Shown here: one piece after another, positions 23,800 to 35,655 of the stretch
Position numbering within the stretch: the first letter of the stretch is position 1
How the letters are laid out: every line of letters starts with the position of its first letter
NCBI RefSeq assembly: GCF_035046505.1
Contig: NC_089822.1
Location: 4,625,931 to 4,689,930, forward strand
Length of the DNA: 64,000 nt
Direction: 5' to 3'
Source: Tiliqua scincoides
Lineage: Eukaryota > Chordata > Lepidosauria > Squamata > Scincidae
Notes under the pieces: generated by a model
The model's input: only the letters and a program-made list of their open reading frames with translations
Databases searched by the model: none
What the model was told of the DNA's origin: nothing
Program-made: the position numbers and the translations under genes

Positions 23800-24190
23800 G
23801 GTACAGGGGGTGTGTACCTCCCCAGGTGACACTCTCGGATGGCGGGGGTGACACCATTACTAGCCAAAACTGTGAAAATCTTGGTACTTTCAAATAAAAC
23901 CATCCTGTTAGATATCATTCATTGTATAATTTATTGCAGAATGCAATGAAACGAACAGCATTGAAATATCTGTTTTCTATCAAAAGTTATGGCCAAATAA
24001 CCAGAAAAAAAGAAAATACAACTGCCTTAAGTAACAAAAAGTTATTTCTCTTACTCAAAACCGACCAATGAGACTCATTGTTCTGAGAGCCAATGAGGTG
24101 TTCTTGTAACACAACAATGAACCAATAAGGTGTTAGTGTGAGTCAGGTCTCATTTCCATGTATCAGAGCTAATACTAGAACACTTATTCA
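23800..24190. mobile_element. Decayed hAT element, sister of 34037-34419
   Basis: Shares with 34037-34419 the body GCAGAATGCAATGAAAC, ACATTGAAATATCT-like and TCTATCAAA segments. The terminal repeats are eroded. Confidence 0.5.
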
Positions 24191-24208
24191 GTTGTGTGTC
24201 ATCAAACT

Positions 24209-25290
24209 GTCCTGGGACTGGTGCTTTTCAACCTCTTCATAAATGACCTGGAGACAGGGGTGAGCAGTGAGGTGGCTAAGTTTGCAGACGACACCAAACT
24301 TTTCCGAGTGGTGAAGACCACAAGTGATTGTGAGGAGCTCCAGAAGGATCTCTCCAAACTAGCAGAATGGGCAGCAAAATGGCAGATGCGCTTCAATGTC
24401 AGTAAGTGTAAAGTCATGCACATTGGGGCAAAAAATCAAAACTTCACATATAGGCTGATGGGTTCTGAGCTGTCTGTGAAAGATCAGGAGAGAGATCTTG
24501 GGGTGGTGGTGGACAGGTCGATGAAAGTGTCGACCCAATGTGCGGCGGCAGTGAAGAAGGCCAATTCTATGCTTGGGATCATTAGGAAAGGTATTGAGAA
24601 CAAAACAGCTAATATTATAATGCCGTTGTACAAATCGATGGTAAGGCCACACCTTGAGTATTGCGTCCAGTTCTGGTCGCCGCATCTCAAAAAAGACATA
24701 GTGGAAATGGAAAGGGTGCAAAAGAGAGCAACTAAGATGATTACGGGGCTGGGGCGCCTTCCTTATGAGGAAAGGCTACGGCGTTTGGGCCTCTTCAGCC
24801 TAGAAAAGAGACGCCTGAGGGGGGGACATGATTGAGACATACAAAATTATGCATGGGAAGGATAAAGTGGATAGAGAGATGCTCTTTACACTCTCACATA
24901 ACACCAGAACCAGGGGACATCCACTAAAATTGAGCGTTGGGAGGATTAGGACAGACAAAAGAAAATATTTCTTTACTCAGCGTGTGGTCAGTCTGTGGAA
25001 CTTCTTGTCGCAAGATGTGGTGATGGCATCTGGCCTGGATGCCTTTAAAAGGGGATTGGACATGTTTCTAGAGGAAAAATCCATTACGGGTTACAAGCCA
25101 TGAAGTGTATGTGCTACCTCCTGGTTTTAGAAATGGGCTATGCCAGATGCAAGGGAGGGCACCAGGATGAGGTCTCTTGTTGTCTGGTGTGCTCCCTGGG
25201 CATTTGGTGGGGCCGCTGTGAGATACAGGAAGCTGGACTAGATGGGCCTCTGGCCTGATCCAGTAGGGCTGTTCTTATGTTCTTATGTTA
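24209..25290 (+). mobile_element. CR1 LINE, 3' 1.1 kb (copy B)
   Basis: Starts in the reverse transcriptase at CCTGGGACTGGTGCTTTTC. It encodes [40 protein letters not shown] and VRPHLEYCVQFWSPHLKK. One shift falls at about 24825 in a G-run, after which MIETYKIMHGKDKVDREMLF continues. Ends with CR1 octamers at 25270-25290. Confidence 0.95.
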
Positions 25291-26313
25291 TCAAGTTGGT
25301 CACTGTTTTTGGGTTGGACACTGATTTATTGGGTGACCTGTACTGTTATATGTTTAAATAAATAAATAAATAAATATGGCAGGGTATAAAGGCAAAAGCA
25401 CCTCACCTGTTGTTGTCCTCCACCAAGTAGTATTCAACTCATACTGCGGGCCCAATCCTATCCAGCTTTCTAGAGCCAACGCAGCCACACTGCAACTCAG
25501 AGCTAAAAAAAAATGAAAGTTGGATGGTTCCTGTCTCTGACTACGGAAGCTCATTTTCATCCTCTATAAAGTCATCAAATCCTTTTGGAAGCCTCTTGAG
25601 CCAGACGCATATACCTGAAACAAATGCAGACCCCCCCCCCCCCCAGCTTCCATATCCATTTCTTCCTCTGGCCTCTGGCCTGGCCCATCACTGAGACAGC
25701 AAGCTCCTCTGGGCAGAAGCCTGTCTTCTGTCAAACCCCACACGTACTGAATTGTAGGATAATAGTCACTATCATTTGAGAACATGCAGCAGATCAAACT
25801 CTATGGATACTTCAGCATCAGTACCACCTACCGACTGCTAAAATCTGTCAATTGTACATGTTGGATGTATGGGATTGTGTAATCTGAACAACTGGTGATT
25901 TGCAACCCGCCAATGAATTGTCTCCAATGCAAAATGTATGTGTTTCAAGGAGGGAACCCACATTATAATAAAAGTCAGCTAGTGAAGGCGCTCTGTGCTT
26001 CTCTTCTTCCCACTTCTGATGCTCACATACAGGCTTCTCTGCTTCCCACTTCTGACTCACACACACACGCTTCTCTCACTTCTAACTCTCACACACAGAC
26101 TTCACTCACTCTCACTTCTCACACACAGACTTCTTTGTTCCTCACTTCTGACTCACACACATTCTCAAAGCTTGGAAATGTTCCCTTGAGAGGTTGGTCA
26201 ATGGATTACAATAAAGGCCTGGATATGATCACTACAGCCTGCTGAGTCTGCGTTTGAATCTTGGGATCTCTTGTAACATCTGGGATTACCCTGCAACATC
26301 TGGGATCACCTTG
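25291..26313. other. Intergenic with CT/CA minisatellite
   Basis: 25996-26170 holds irregular repeats of CTTCCCACTTCTGACTCACA type. 25631-25645 is a C-run. No exon. Confidence 0.5.
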
Positions 26314-27652
26314 CAACACAAAGCAGTAGGTTTACACCTCCATTTTGCTCCCCTGCCGGGACTGACTCTGAAGGGAAGGGGCCCCTTGCACACTGCTGTC
26401 GTACCCTGCCCCGAAGGGCAGCGCCAGTTGGTAGACAGGGGTGGGTTTGTCCAGTGCCGCTGAGACCAATTAAGCAAGACACGGAAGGGTGGAAGGCTAT
26501 GAAGGCTGTTTATTGTTTCAGAAAGACATGCCTGTGGCCTCTGGGAGACTCAGCTCAAATCCAGAAGGCCCTTTTCAGAGGCGTGGGACACTTTTTATAC
26601 GATTCTCAGCTCTTTGTCTGAAATCCAGACTTCCTATTCACTGAAAATCCACATCATAGATGGGGCAAACTCTTAATAGGCTAAAGATAACCTTAGATAC
26701 ACCTCATAGGTGAGTTTCAAGTTACAGGTTTCCAAAAAAGGTGAAATTAAACAATTAAATATATTGAATCACAAAGTTTCCAGTACTGACCCTTATTCAC
26801 ATCCATCAATTCAATTAAGAGTATTTTGACATGTCCTCTTACTAACCTCATTAAAAGAGGGTACAAACACAGGTGTGAAGACCTCATCTTTGGCAGAACA
26901 TTCAGACCTGTTTCTTGGTGTGCCCATCTCGTTAGTGCGCCCTGATATGGTCCTTTTATCTTTTACACTTGTTGCTTAACATAGCTTCTGGTTCCTTTTA
27001 TTAAAAGGGGTTTTCCAAAGCTTTACTAAACTAAAACTTCTATGGCTTAAGTCTATATAATTATTGTGACCAGTTACCTTGAGTACATTGGTATTAAGGG
27101 TTATGTCTTTTGCCCTAAAAGGTATGAAAGAATATAATATAAAGTTATAAGTGAATATTGGCAGGCATAGTGGTGTATGTCCTTGCTAAGAAGTGACCTC
27201 ATTCCTCTTCAGTAGTTGCCTAGCTCCTGCTAAAGTGTAATCTCTCTGAACTAAGGCTTCAGCCAGCTTCTTTGCTCTCTTAAACTTTTCAAGTAACTTT
27301 TATTCCCCTATGGCCTGCCTCCATTTCAGTTGCAATTCAAACAAAGAGTCTCCAAAAGCAGAAGTTTCCTGGTACTTTCCACTCTGTCCCTTTCATCTTC
27401 TTGCCCTCTCATTACTTTCAAAAGGGGAATAGCCTTGTCTCACTTCGACTTGTTCAAGGATGCTTGCTTATCTAATTAAAATGTGTGCTGTCTTCTAAAC
27501 TTCATCTCTTGCAGGTGTCAGTGGTTAGCTAGCTAGAAGCTTTGTTAGTTTAGAAATTTAACACCTTCCCATACCCCTGTACACCCCCCTCCGGCCTAAG
27601 TATGGTACCCGAGGCAAAGTACCCCCCCTGCCCTGTCCATACTATGCCACTG
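26314..27652. mobile_element. hAT-type MITE split by an LTR fossil
   Basis: The left part (CCATTTTGCTCCCCTGCCGG, GGAAGGGGCCCCTTGCAC) and right end (CATACTATGCCACTG, 27638-27652) belong to the CAGTGGCGTAGC MITE family. The intervening 1.1 kb is foreign. Confidence 0.55.
26461..27563 (-). mobile_element. Solo-LTR-like fossil of an endogenous retrovirus
   Basis: About 1.1 kb, minus strand, with TG...CA-type ends. A TATAAAA motif (about 26595) lies roughly 95 bp before an AATAAA signal (about 26508), the normal LTR order. There is no internal coding region, so a solo LTR is the simplest reading. Boundaries and family are uncertain and no clear target duplication was found. Confidence 0.5.
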
Positions 27653-28301
27653 TGTCTCAGGCTCTCCCTTGTTTTCTCCAGATGCAGGGGCTCCTTCCCC
27701 TTCCAACTTCCTGGTCTTGCTCACCTCAGTTGTCTACTGGAGAACAGGGCATACTTCTCCTCCCTGTGTAGCTCTGATCAGATGCTGCCAACCTGGGAAC
27801 TCTCTGCCCTGATATGATTGCAGTAGGAGTTGGACTGCAGAAGGCCAAGATGGTGGAGCCGGTCTAGATCAGGAAGGCTTTCAGTGCACTCCAACACATA
27901 CTTACTCAGAAGGAAGGCCAATTGACCAATGAAGTTTATTTCCAGGTAAAGGGATTGAAGCTAGATTGCAAAGCATTGCAGCAAGATAGAACAATCTCTG
28001 CATATTTACTGGGGAGAAAGACCAGGATTAGTGTTTCTCATCCACTCCTGCCCCAGTTTATGGGTCTTGACCTCTGACCTTGCCTGTGCCCACTGGGGCA
28101 TGTGCATGTAAGTATGTATGAGTGTAAATAAGTGACCTGGAGGAAATACCACTGAATGCAATTTTTGTATGACCTCTGGTTCAGTCACAACAGCCCTCCT
28201 GTGAACTCTGCAATTGTATGCCCATCTACTCAGCCCAGATTATTTAATGGGACTTACTCCTAAGTGCGTATAGGATTGCAGTTTAATCCATTTTTGCCCA
28301 G
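27653..28301. other. Intergenic with decayed palindromic MITE pieces
   Basis: 28202-28285 (TGCCCATCTACTCAGC, GGACTTACTCCTAAGTG, TATAGGATTGCAG) is a recognisable copy of the roughly 100-bp palindromic MITE. Nothing else seen. Confidence 0.5.
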
Positions 28302-28303
28302 CC

Positions 28304-28304
28304 T

Positions 28305-28356
<52 letters not shown>

Positions 28357-28357
28357 C
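28304..28357. repeat. (GTTA)n microsatellite
   Basis: About 13 near-perfect copies of the 4-bp unit. Confidence 0.95.
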
Positions 28358-28715
28358 CAGCACTTATGCCGGTATAGGTGCTCCAGAGGAGTCGCAAATG
28401 TGCCGTAAAGCACGTTTTCGCGTCCTGAGGTGGGAGCCGCGTTGGTGCATCCAGATGTGCTGCCGCGCAGAGCCTCTGCCGTGGCTCCTGCTTCCGTTGA
28501 CACCTCCCTTACGCCAGTACCTTTTTCTTCCTTTCTTGCCATTTCTGTTGCCTCCTCCTCCACCAACTGCCCACCTGAACTGATAGTCTGGCCCAGCCCC
28601 ACACCAGCTGCTGCTCTTTCTTCCCTTCTTTCCACTCAGTTTCAAAAAGGTAGAAGAGGAAGTGTGTGGGAGAGAGTAGTGGTCAGAGTGTCTCCCACAG
28701 GATGCCCTAGACCAG

Positions 28716-28926
28716 GGCTTCTCAACGTTTGTCCCTTGCCATACCACTTTGCATAGTCCACCTATTGGAAGTACCTCCGGACGTAACTGGCAATGATGTC
28801 ATTGCCTGCTACTTCCAGATTGGGAAGTTTGTGATGTTGCATTGTTGCCAGGCGGTGGGGGTCTGGGCCCCCCACGAGTACCACCAGACACCACCTAAAG
28901 TACCACCACTGCTTGAGAAACGCTGC
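28716..28926. mobile_element. hAT non-autonomous element
   Basis: Begins CAGGGCTTCTCAACGTTTGT and ends with inverse CTGCTTGAGAAACGCTG. Similar in body (TACTTCC, GTACCACC) to the element at 40283-40709. Confidence 0.65.
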
Positions 28927-30169
28927 CTAGGGCACCACTCTCCTTTCCTCAATACCCTTCCTCTTCTGCTGCCTTTGCTTTTTTTCCAGACAGCAGGAAT
29001 GGAAGGACCAGCAGCCTTGGTGGCTGGTGGAGGACCAGGAGAGTGGGTGGCCAGAGGAGAAAGACATGCAGGTGGCTAGTCGGGGGTCATAGCCACTGTT
29101 GGGCCACTTCCAGGTCAGACTGGGCCTGTCCCTATCTGAAGGAGATCTCTCAGTAGGGTTGAATCTGCAAACTAATGCACTGTATGTGCAGAGCAGTGGA
29201 ATGTGTAGTCTAAAATCATGTCAACATGGAGGTGGAGCTTTCAAAGCACTCCAGTGGGAGCCGTAGCTGGCTACAGCATTCACATTTTCTATGTCAGAAG
29301 AACAAAGAATGGACTCTGGTGGCGTGATCACAGTTTCTGACTGTAAAGCGTTGAGGGTTAGGTTAATCCTTGCCCTGGATCTGGGGCTTGGGTTGATGGG
29401 CCTGTGCAAATGCAGGTGGGCTATAGATTGCCAATGCCCACATATAGATCTTCAAACTGAAAAATCACATCCTGTTTCAGTTTAGAGTTTGGCTTGCAGA
29501 TCAGTCCTGGAACTGGTGGCTTATTGTCCTGCAAGGAGTTAACAATAGCAAGTGTGTGTGTCTTTTGTATGTGTCTGTATGCCAAAGTAAGAGATGGGGA
29601 GGGGGCCTTTCTGCCTCAGCAATGAGATTAAAATCAAAGGGAGCTGATAAAGAATCAACTGTAGCTCCCATGGATTAGAAAGGAGAGTTATTGTATTTTC
29701 TGGATCCATCAAGGTGATAAAGTAGCAGATCATGCTGAGGAGTGGCTAGAAACGGCACCCAATTCTCCCATCTGAGTAAACAGAGTCTTGTAGCTCATAG
29801 ACAGGAGCATAAATTTAAGCTAAGCATTTCAGGTCTATATCAGGGTGACAGAAAGCTTCGTACCCTCGTGATTCATCCCGAAAGGATGCATCATCTTTTT
29901 GTTCCAGTCTAATCAGGGACATTTTTGAAATGCCCATTTTTCTTTTTAAGTCAAAAAAGGCAGGGGGGGGGGGAAGATTTAGTTAGAGTTCTTTTTTTCC
30001 TTTTTTGTTCTTCTCCCATTTGATACAAAGTCCAAACACACACACAAACACACAAAAATAGTCTATATTCAAGAGATCTCAACTCTTATGTTTTATCCCC
30101 ATCTAGTGGTAGGAGTGAAATTAGCATTTTTAGGGTACAATATTATTTCAAATTCCATTTATTTATTTT
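28927..30169. other. Intergenic, no gene recognised
   Basis: A G-run (29966-29974) and a CACACA stretch (30037-30055) only. No coding potential supported. Confidence 0.45.
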
Positions 30170-30286
30170 AGGAATTTTGATTTCCCAGCTCACCAAAAAA
30201 AACTGGTATCAAGGTGGCTAACAATATAAGCACACAATCATTACAAAAATTACACAATAAATGCAGCCTCTGGAAAACAATAATCA
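30170..30286 (-). mobile_element. Fragment of LINE with GGCGG-TATAAAT tail
   Basis: TATTTATTTTAGGAATTTTG, TCAAGGTGGCTAACAATATA and ACACAATAAATGCAGCC match the layout of the reversed 3' UTR at 49394-49740. Old. Confidence 0.4.
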
Positions 30287-31024
30287 GTGGGATACTGTGG
30301 AGAATCAGCGGAGAATCAGTGGGATACTGCAGACCCTGGCTATAAACTCTACAGAAGGGACAGGCAGGGGCGTGTTGGAGGTGGGGTGGCCATTTATGTT
30401 AAGGAAGGGATAGAATCCAGCAAAGTAGAGATTGAAGTCGGGTCCGACTCCACCGTAGAATCTCTGTGGCTTAAATTACCAGGCCTGTGGAGCGATGTAA
30501 TACTGGGGGTGTACTATTGTCCTCCAGACCAGAAATTGGAAGGGGACCTTGAAATGCGGAAACAGATCAGGGAGGTGACAAGGAGGGACAGGGTTGTAAT
30601 CATGGGGGACTTCAATTATCCTCATATAGACTGGATCAATTTGTGATCTTGACTTCCAATGGGTGGACTTCCCTCAAATGAGGAGGCTGGTTAGAAGGAG
30701 GTTGAAAGGGAAGGTAAAAAGAGTCCAATCTCTCCAGAGTGGATGGAGGCTGCTTAAAACAACAGTAACAGAGGCCCAGCAGAGGTGCATACCGCAAAGA
30801 AAGAAGGGTTCCACTAAATCCAGGAGGGTGCCCGCATGGCTAACCAGCCAAGTTAGAGAGGCTGTAAAGGGCAAGGAAGCTTCCTTCCATAAATGGAAGT
30901 CTTGCCCTAATGAGGAGAATAAAAAGGAACATAAACTGTGGCAAAAGAAATGTAAGAAGGTGATACTGGAGGCCAAGAGAGACTATGGGTCCCTTTGGGG
31001 AGAAGGGCGGCATATAAATAAAGT

Positions 31025-31118
<94 letters not shown>

Positions 31119-32271
31119 AGAACGCATGGCCAGCAACATTAAAGGGAATAATAAAAGCTTCTTCAAATATGTTAAAAGCAGGAAACCCGCCAGAGAAGCG
31201 GTTGGTCCTCTGGATGGTGAGGGAGGGAAAGGGGAGATAAAAGGAGACTTAGAGATGGCAGAAAAATTAAATGAGTTCTTTGCATCTGTCTTCACAGCAG
31301 AAGACCTCAGGCACTCCTAACCGAGGAATTAAGTCAGATAGAGGTTAAAACAGAAGATGTTTCAGACCTCAATGATAAATTAAAGATCAATAAGTCACCA
31401 AACTTTTCCGAGTGTTGAAGACCAGAAGTGATTGTGAGGAGCTCCAGAAGGAACTCTCCAAACTGGCAGAATGGGCAGCAAAATGGCATATGTGTTTCAA
31501 TGTCAGTAAGTGTAAAGTCATGCACATTGGGGCAAAAAATCAAAACTTCACATATAGGCTGATGGGTTCTGAGCTGTGTGTGATTGATCAGGAGAGAGAT
31601 CTTGGGATGGTGGTGGACAGGTAGATGAAAGTGTCGACTCAATGTATGGCAGCAGTGAAGAAGGCCAATTCTATGCTTGGGATCATTAGAAAAGGTATTG
31701 AGAACAAAACGGCTAATATTATAATGCCGTTGTACAAATCGATGGTAAGGCCACACCTGGAGTATCATGTCCACTTCTGGTCGTCGCATCTCAAAAAAGA
31801 CATAGTGGAAATGGAAAAGGTGCAAAAGAGAGCGACTAAGATGATTGCTGGGCTGGGGCACCTTCCTTATGAGGAAAGGCTATGGCGTTTGGCCTCTTCA
31901 GCCTAGAAAAGAGGTGCCTGAGGGGGGACATGATTGAGACATACAAAATTATGCAGGGGATGGACAGAGTGGATAGGGAGATGCTCTTTACACTCTCACA
32001 TAACACCAGAACCAGGGGACATCCACTAAAATTGGGTGTTGGGAGAGTTAGGACAGACAAAAGAAAATATTGCTTTACTCAGTGTGCGGTTGGTCTGTGG
32101 AACTCCTTGCTGCAGGATGTGGTGATGGCATCTGGCCTGGACACCTTTAAAAGGGGATTGGACAAGTTTCTGGAGGAAAAATCAATTACGGGTTACAAGC
32201 CATGATGTGTATGCGCAACCTCCTGATTTTAGAAATGGGCTATGTCAGATGCAAGGGAGGGCACCAGGATG
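30287..32271 (+). mobile_element. CR1 LINE with endonuclease piece and internal deletions (copy C)
   Basis: The endonuclease part reads KLYRRDRQGRVGGGVAIYVK then VILGVYYCPPDQ and MGDFNYPHIDW (30340-30640). Later pieces are RVPAWLTSQVREAVKGK and KSFFKYVKSRKPAREAVG. At about 31398 the text jumps from INKSP straight to NFSE-type sequence, deleting some 600 bp of reverse transcriptase. The 3' part (VRPHLEYHVHFW, NTRTRGHPLKL) resembles copies A and B. A tail fragment with (AAT)n interrupts it at 30987-31114. Confidence 0.93.
30987..31117 (+). mobile_element. Short SINE/LINE tail insertion with (AAT)n microsatellite
   Basis: GGGTCCCTTTGGGGAGAAGG then CGGCATATAAATAAAG and about 31 AAT units, inside the CR1 text between GACTATG and AAGAACGC. 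It is a severely 5'-truncated insertion of the GGCGG-TATAAAT tail family. Confidence 0.8.
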
Positions 32272-32811
32272 AGGTCTCTTGTTGTCTGGTGCGCTCCCTG
32301 GGGCATTTGGTGGGCCGCTGTGAGATACAGGAAGCTGGACTAGATGGGCCTATGGCCTGATCTAGTGGGGCTGTTCTTATGTTCTTAACTACAATTCCCA
32401 GAATGCCTTGCAGGTCTCTTGTTGTCTGGTGTGCTACCTGGGGCATTTGGTGGGCCGCTGTGAGATACAGGAAGCTGGACTAGATGGGCCTATGGCCTGA
32501 TCCAGTGGGGCTGTTCTTATGATCTTAACTACAATTCCCAGAATGCCTTGCAGGTCTCTTGTTGTCTGGTGTGCTCCCTGGGGCATTTGGTGGGTCGCTG
32601 TGAGATGCAGGAAGCTGGACTAGATAGGCCTATGGCCTGATCCAGTGGGGCTGTTCTTATGTTCTTAACTACAATTCCCAGAATGCCTTGCAGGTCTCTT
32701 GTTGTCTGGTGTGCTCCCTGGGGCATTTGGTGGGCCGCTGTGAGATACAGGAAGCTGGACTAGATGGGCCTTTGGCCTGATCCAGTGGGGCTGTTCTTAT
32801 GTTCTTATGTT
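32272..32811 (+). repeat. 140-bp tandem array grown from a CR1 3' end
   Basis: Units start at 32272, 32412, 32552 and 32692, spaced exactly 140 bp. Each holds the CR1 tail (GGTCTCTTGTTGTCTGGTG to CTGTTCTTATG). The first three are joined to the next by a non-CR1 linker ACTACAATTCCCAGAATGC CTTGC (32388, 32528, 32668). The fourth ends in normal CR1 octamers. Confidence 0.95.
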
Positions 32812-32929
32812 TAATAGTTAACAGAACCATGGTCAATGAAAACAATGGCAACAAAAGGAGTAAAACATACCCCGACTAGCCTGTGGGTTGGGTTTTCTAA
32901 TTGGGTTTTCTAACACCCAAGAAAACAGA

Positions 32930-33625
32930 TACAGCAATGAAGTTTCCAGGCAGTCATAGGCTTGGGAGGGATTTCCATAGCCTGGGGGTCTCCACCAAGA
33001 AGACCCTTCCCTGAACCGCCTGACCCCTGAAGTGGGTTCCCTTGGGTGAGGATCTCAGATGGCTGGTCTTATTTCCAGAGACTCTACACAAGTTCTATCC
33101 TGCAGGTGCATATTTGAATAGAAAGCCAGAGTTAGAGAGACGCCCGATGATCCGCTAACTGGCTTTGCAATTGGAACAGACTAATTTTGCAGGATATTTA
33201 TTTATTCCCCACCTTTCTGCCACACTCATGGCAGCTTGGCAAATAAAACATCAATCCCACTGTAAATAAAACAGCATCAAAAACATTAATATAAAAACAA
33301 ACAAGAAAACAGAACAAACACCAACAGATCACAATTAAGATTACATTTCATTAAAAAGTGCCAGCCCCCAGATGCTAGCATTCAAAAGCTCCCCTAAACA
33401 GAGCCTGCAAAAAGGACTCCAAGAACTATTCTTAATTCCAGCGGGAGAGAACTCCACAAATGGGGTGCCACCACCAAGAAGGCCCTATTTCTTGTCGCCA
33501 TCCCCCTCACATCTGCTGGTGGTGGCAGCACAAAGGGCCCCCTCTGGTGACCTGAGAGGACAGGTAGGATTATATAGAAAGAGCTGGTCCCTCAAATACT
33601 CTGGACTTGAGCCATAAAGGGATAT
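32930..33625. mobile_element. Old LINE 3' UTR fragments (GGCGG-TATAAAT tail family)
   Basis: Two pieces (32940-33080 and 33190-33625) with TCCACCAAGAAGACCC and GCCACCACCAAGAAGGCCC, a phrase common to this 3' UTR family. A TTTATTTATTCCCCACC start at 33197 marks the reversed tail. Confidence 0.45.
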
Positions 33626-34036
33626 GTTTGTCTTATGCTAGCTCACCACCCAACACTACAGTACACGCCCCTTGCCTGTGGCTATAGCTCTCTGCTATAC
33701 CCCCAGGCCCTGCAGTGGCACACCTAGGGTGCCATCACATCCAGGTCAGGCAGGCAGTAGTAAGGGAAGAGAGATGATTGTGCCATGTTTCACAGCACAT
33801 TCAGAAGACCACAAAAGGTCCAGCAATATACAAAACAGCCCTTCTGTTGAATCTGACTGGACAAAGGTTCTCCAGTTTCTCAGACAGCAGAGGCGTTCCT
33901 AATACCTGTCACCTGGTCTCTTCACTGGGATATTAGGGAATGAACTGTGAACTTGATGCATAGCATATGCTGTAGCAGGAAGTCAAGGACTCTGTATTAT
34001 GGAAGCATTTCCCCCCACAAAAGGAGGTCACTTTTC

Positions 34037-34419
34037 CAGTGGCATCTTTAGGGGGTGCAGGCCGTACTGGGTGATTCCTAAAGCGGTGTGTGACACCACC
34101 AAAATTTTTTGGTGGTCAAAATTTGGTGGTCAAAATTGGATGCCAAAATTTTTAAAAACTTGGTATTTTTGAATAATGCCATCATGTTATATATCAATCA
34201 ATGTGCAATTTCATGCAGAATGCAATGAAACAAACTACATTGAAATATCTCTGTTCTATCAAATGCTATAGCCAAAAGGCCAGTGGGGGTGGGTCAATGG
34301 TATATCACCACACCCACAGTCCAGGGTATTGCCCCACCCACTGCATGAGAGGTGGTCCATCAGACGATTGATGAGCTGGCCTCCCACATCAGGTGACACA
34401 GACCCTAGTGACACCACTG
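34037..34419. mobile_element. hAT non-autonomous element with 8-bp target duplication
   Basis: Ends CAGTGGCATCTTTAGGGGG and CCCTAGTGACACCACTG. Flanks CACTTTTC / CACTTTGC match 7 of 8. Non-coding interior. Confidence 0.8.
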
Positions 34420-34695
34420 CACTTTGCATACAGTAGGTTTAGTTTGCTTTTATACCCTACTCCTCATCCCAAAAAACACTTCTTTCCTCTTTAAGGAAAA
34501 GGAACTCTGCATAAGCTCAGAGGTCACTAAATCTAGATGCCTGGACATATGTAAAATAAACAAACAAGCAAAAAAAAAAGTTGGTAGCTCTAGCCCCATT
34601 TGGACATTCAGAGAGGGGAAGCAGAGAGGGGAAGCACTAGGGAAGCACCCACACCCTTTTCCAATGTGCTCCATCGCCAAAGATCGCCAAAGATA

Positions 34696-35655
34696 CCCAC
34701 TCTGCCAAAGATCTCCAGCAGCTCATGGATCGTTTTAGCAAGGCCTGCCAAGATTTTGGACTGACAATCAGCCTGAAGAAAACACAGGTCATGGTTCAGG
34801 ATGTGGACTCACCTCCCTGCATTACAATCTCTGAGCATGAACTGGAGGTTGTCCATGACTTTGTGTACCTTGGCTCAACGATCTCCGACACTCATTCTCT
34901 CGATACCGAGCTAAACAAGCGCATCGGTAAAGCAGCTACCACGTTTTCCAGACTCACAAAGAGAGTCTGGTCCAACAAGAAGCTGACGGAACATACCAAG
35001 ATCCAGGTCTACAGAGCTTGCGTCCTGAGTACACTTCTGTACTGCAGCGAGTCATGGACTCTTCGCTCACAACAGGAGAGGAAACTGAGCGCTTTCCACA
35101 TGCGCTGCCTCCGACGCATCCTTGGCATCACCTGGCAGGACAAAGTTCCAAACAACACAGTCCTGGAACGTGCTGGAATCCCTAGCATGTATTCACTGCT
35201 GAAACAGAGACGCCTGCGTTGGCTTGGTCATGTCGTGAGAATGGATGATGGCCGGATCCCAAAGGATCTCCTCTATGGAGAACTCGTGCAAGGAAAGCGC
35301 CCTACAGGCAGACCACAGCTGCGATACAAGGACATCTGCAAGAGGGATCTGAAGGCCTTAGGGATGGACCTCAACAAGTGGGAAACCCTGGCCTCTGAGC
35401 GGCCCGCTTGGAGGCAGGCTGTGCAGCATGGCCTTTCCCAGTTTGAAGAGACACTTTGCCAACAGTCTGAGGCTAAGAGGCAAAGAAGGAAGGCCCATAG
35501 CCAGGGAGACAGACCAGGGACAGACTGCACTTGCTCCCGGTGTGGAAGGGATTGTCACTCCCGGATTGGCCTTTTCAGCCACACTAGACGCTGTGCCAGA
35601 ACCACCTTTCAGAGCGCGATACCATAGTCTTTCGAGACTGAAGGTTGCCAATACC
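34696..35655 (+). mobile_element. RTE-like LINE, 3' 960 bp (copy d), longest open copy
   Basis: A 300-codon open frame (34725-35627) covers the end of the reverse transcriptase (FSKACQDFGLTISLKKTQVM, VVHDFVYLGSTISDT, CLRRILGITWQDKVPNNT), the GRPQLRYKDICKRDLKALG block and the terminal CSRCGRDCHSRIGLFSHTRR finger. The TAG stop overlaps the hairpin tail. 5'-truncated before the FADD box. The absence of stops suggests a young copy. Confidence 0.9.

Noticed and set aside
30840-31295. Minus-strand frame with a long poly-leucine run
   Set aside because: The leucines come from the (AAT)n microsatellite inside a CR1 copy.
31334-31861. Minus-strand 175-codon frame, repeated in similar form at 24359-24721 and 18877-19150
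   Set aside because: Antisense shadow of the CR1 reverse transcriptase; it recurs wherever CR1 does.
32388-32686. CRISPR-like array of regularly spaced repeats
   Set aside because: The spacing is a 140-bp tandem duplication of a CR1 end; the spacers are not unique and the genome is a vertebrate's.
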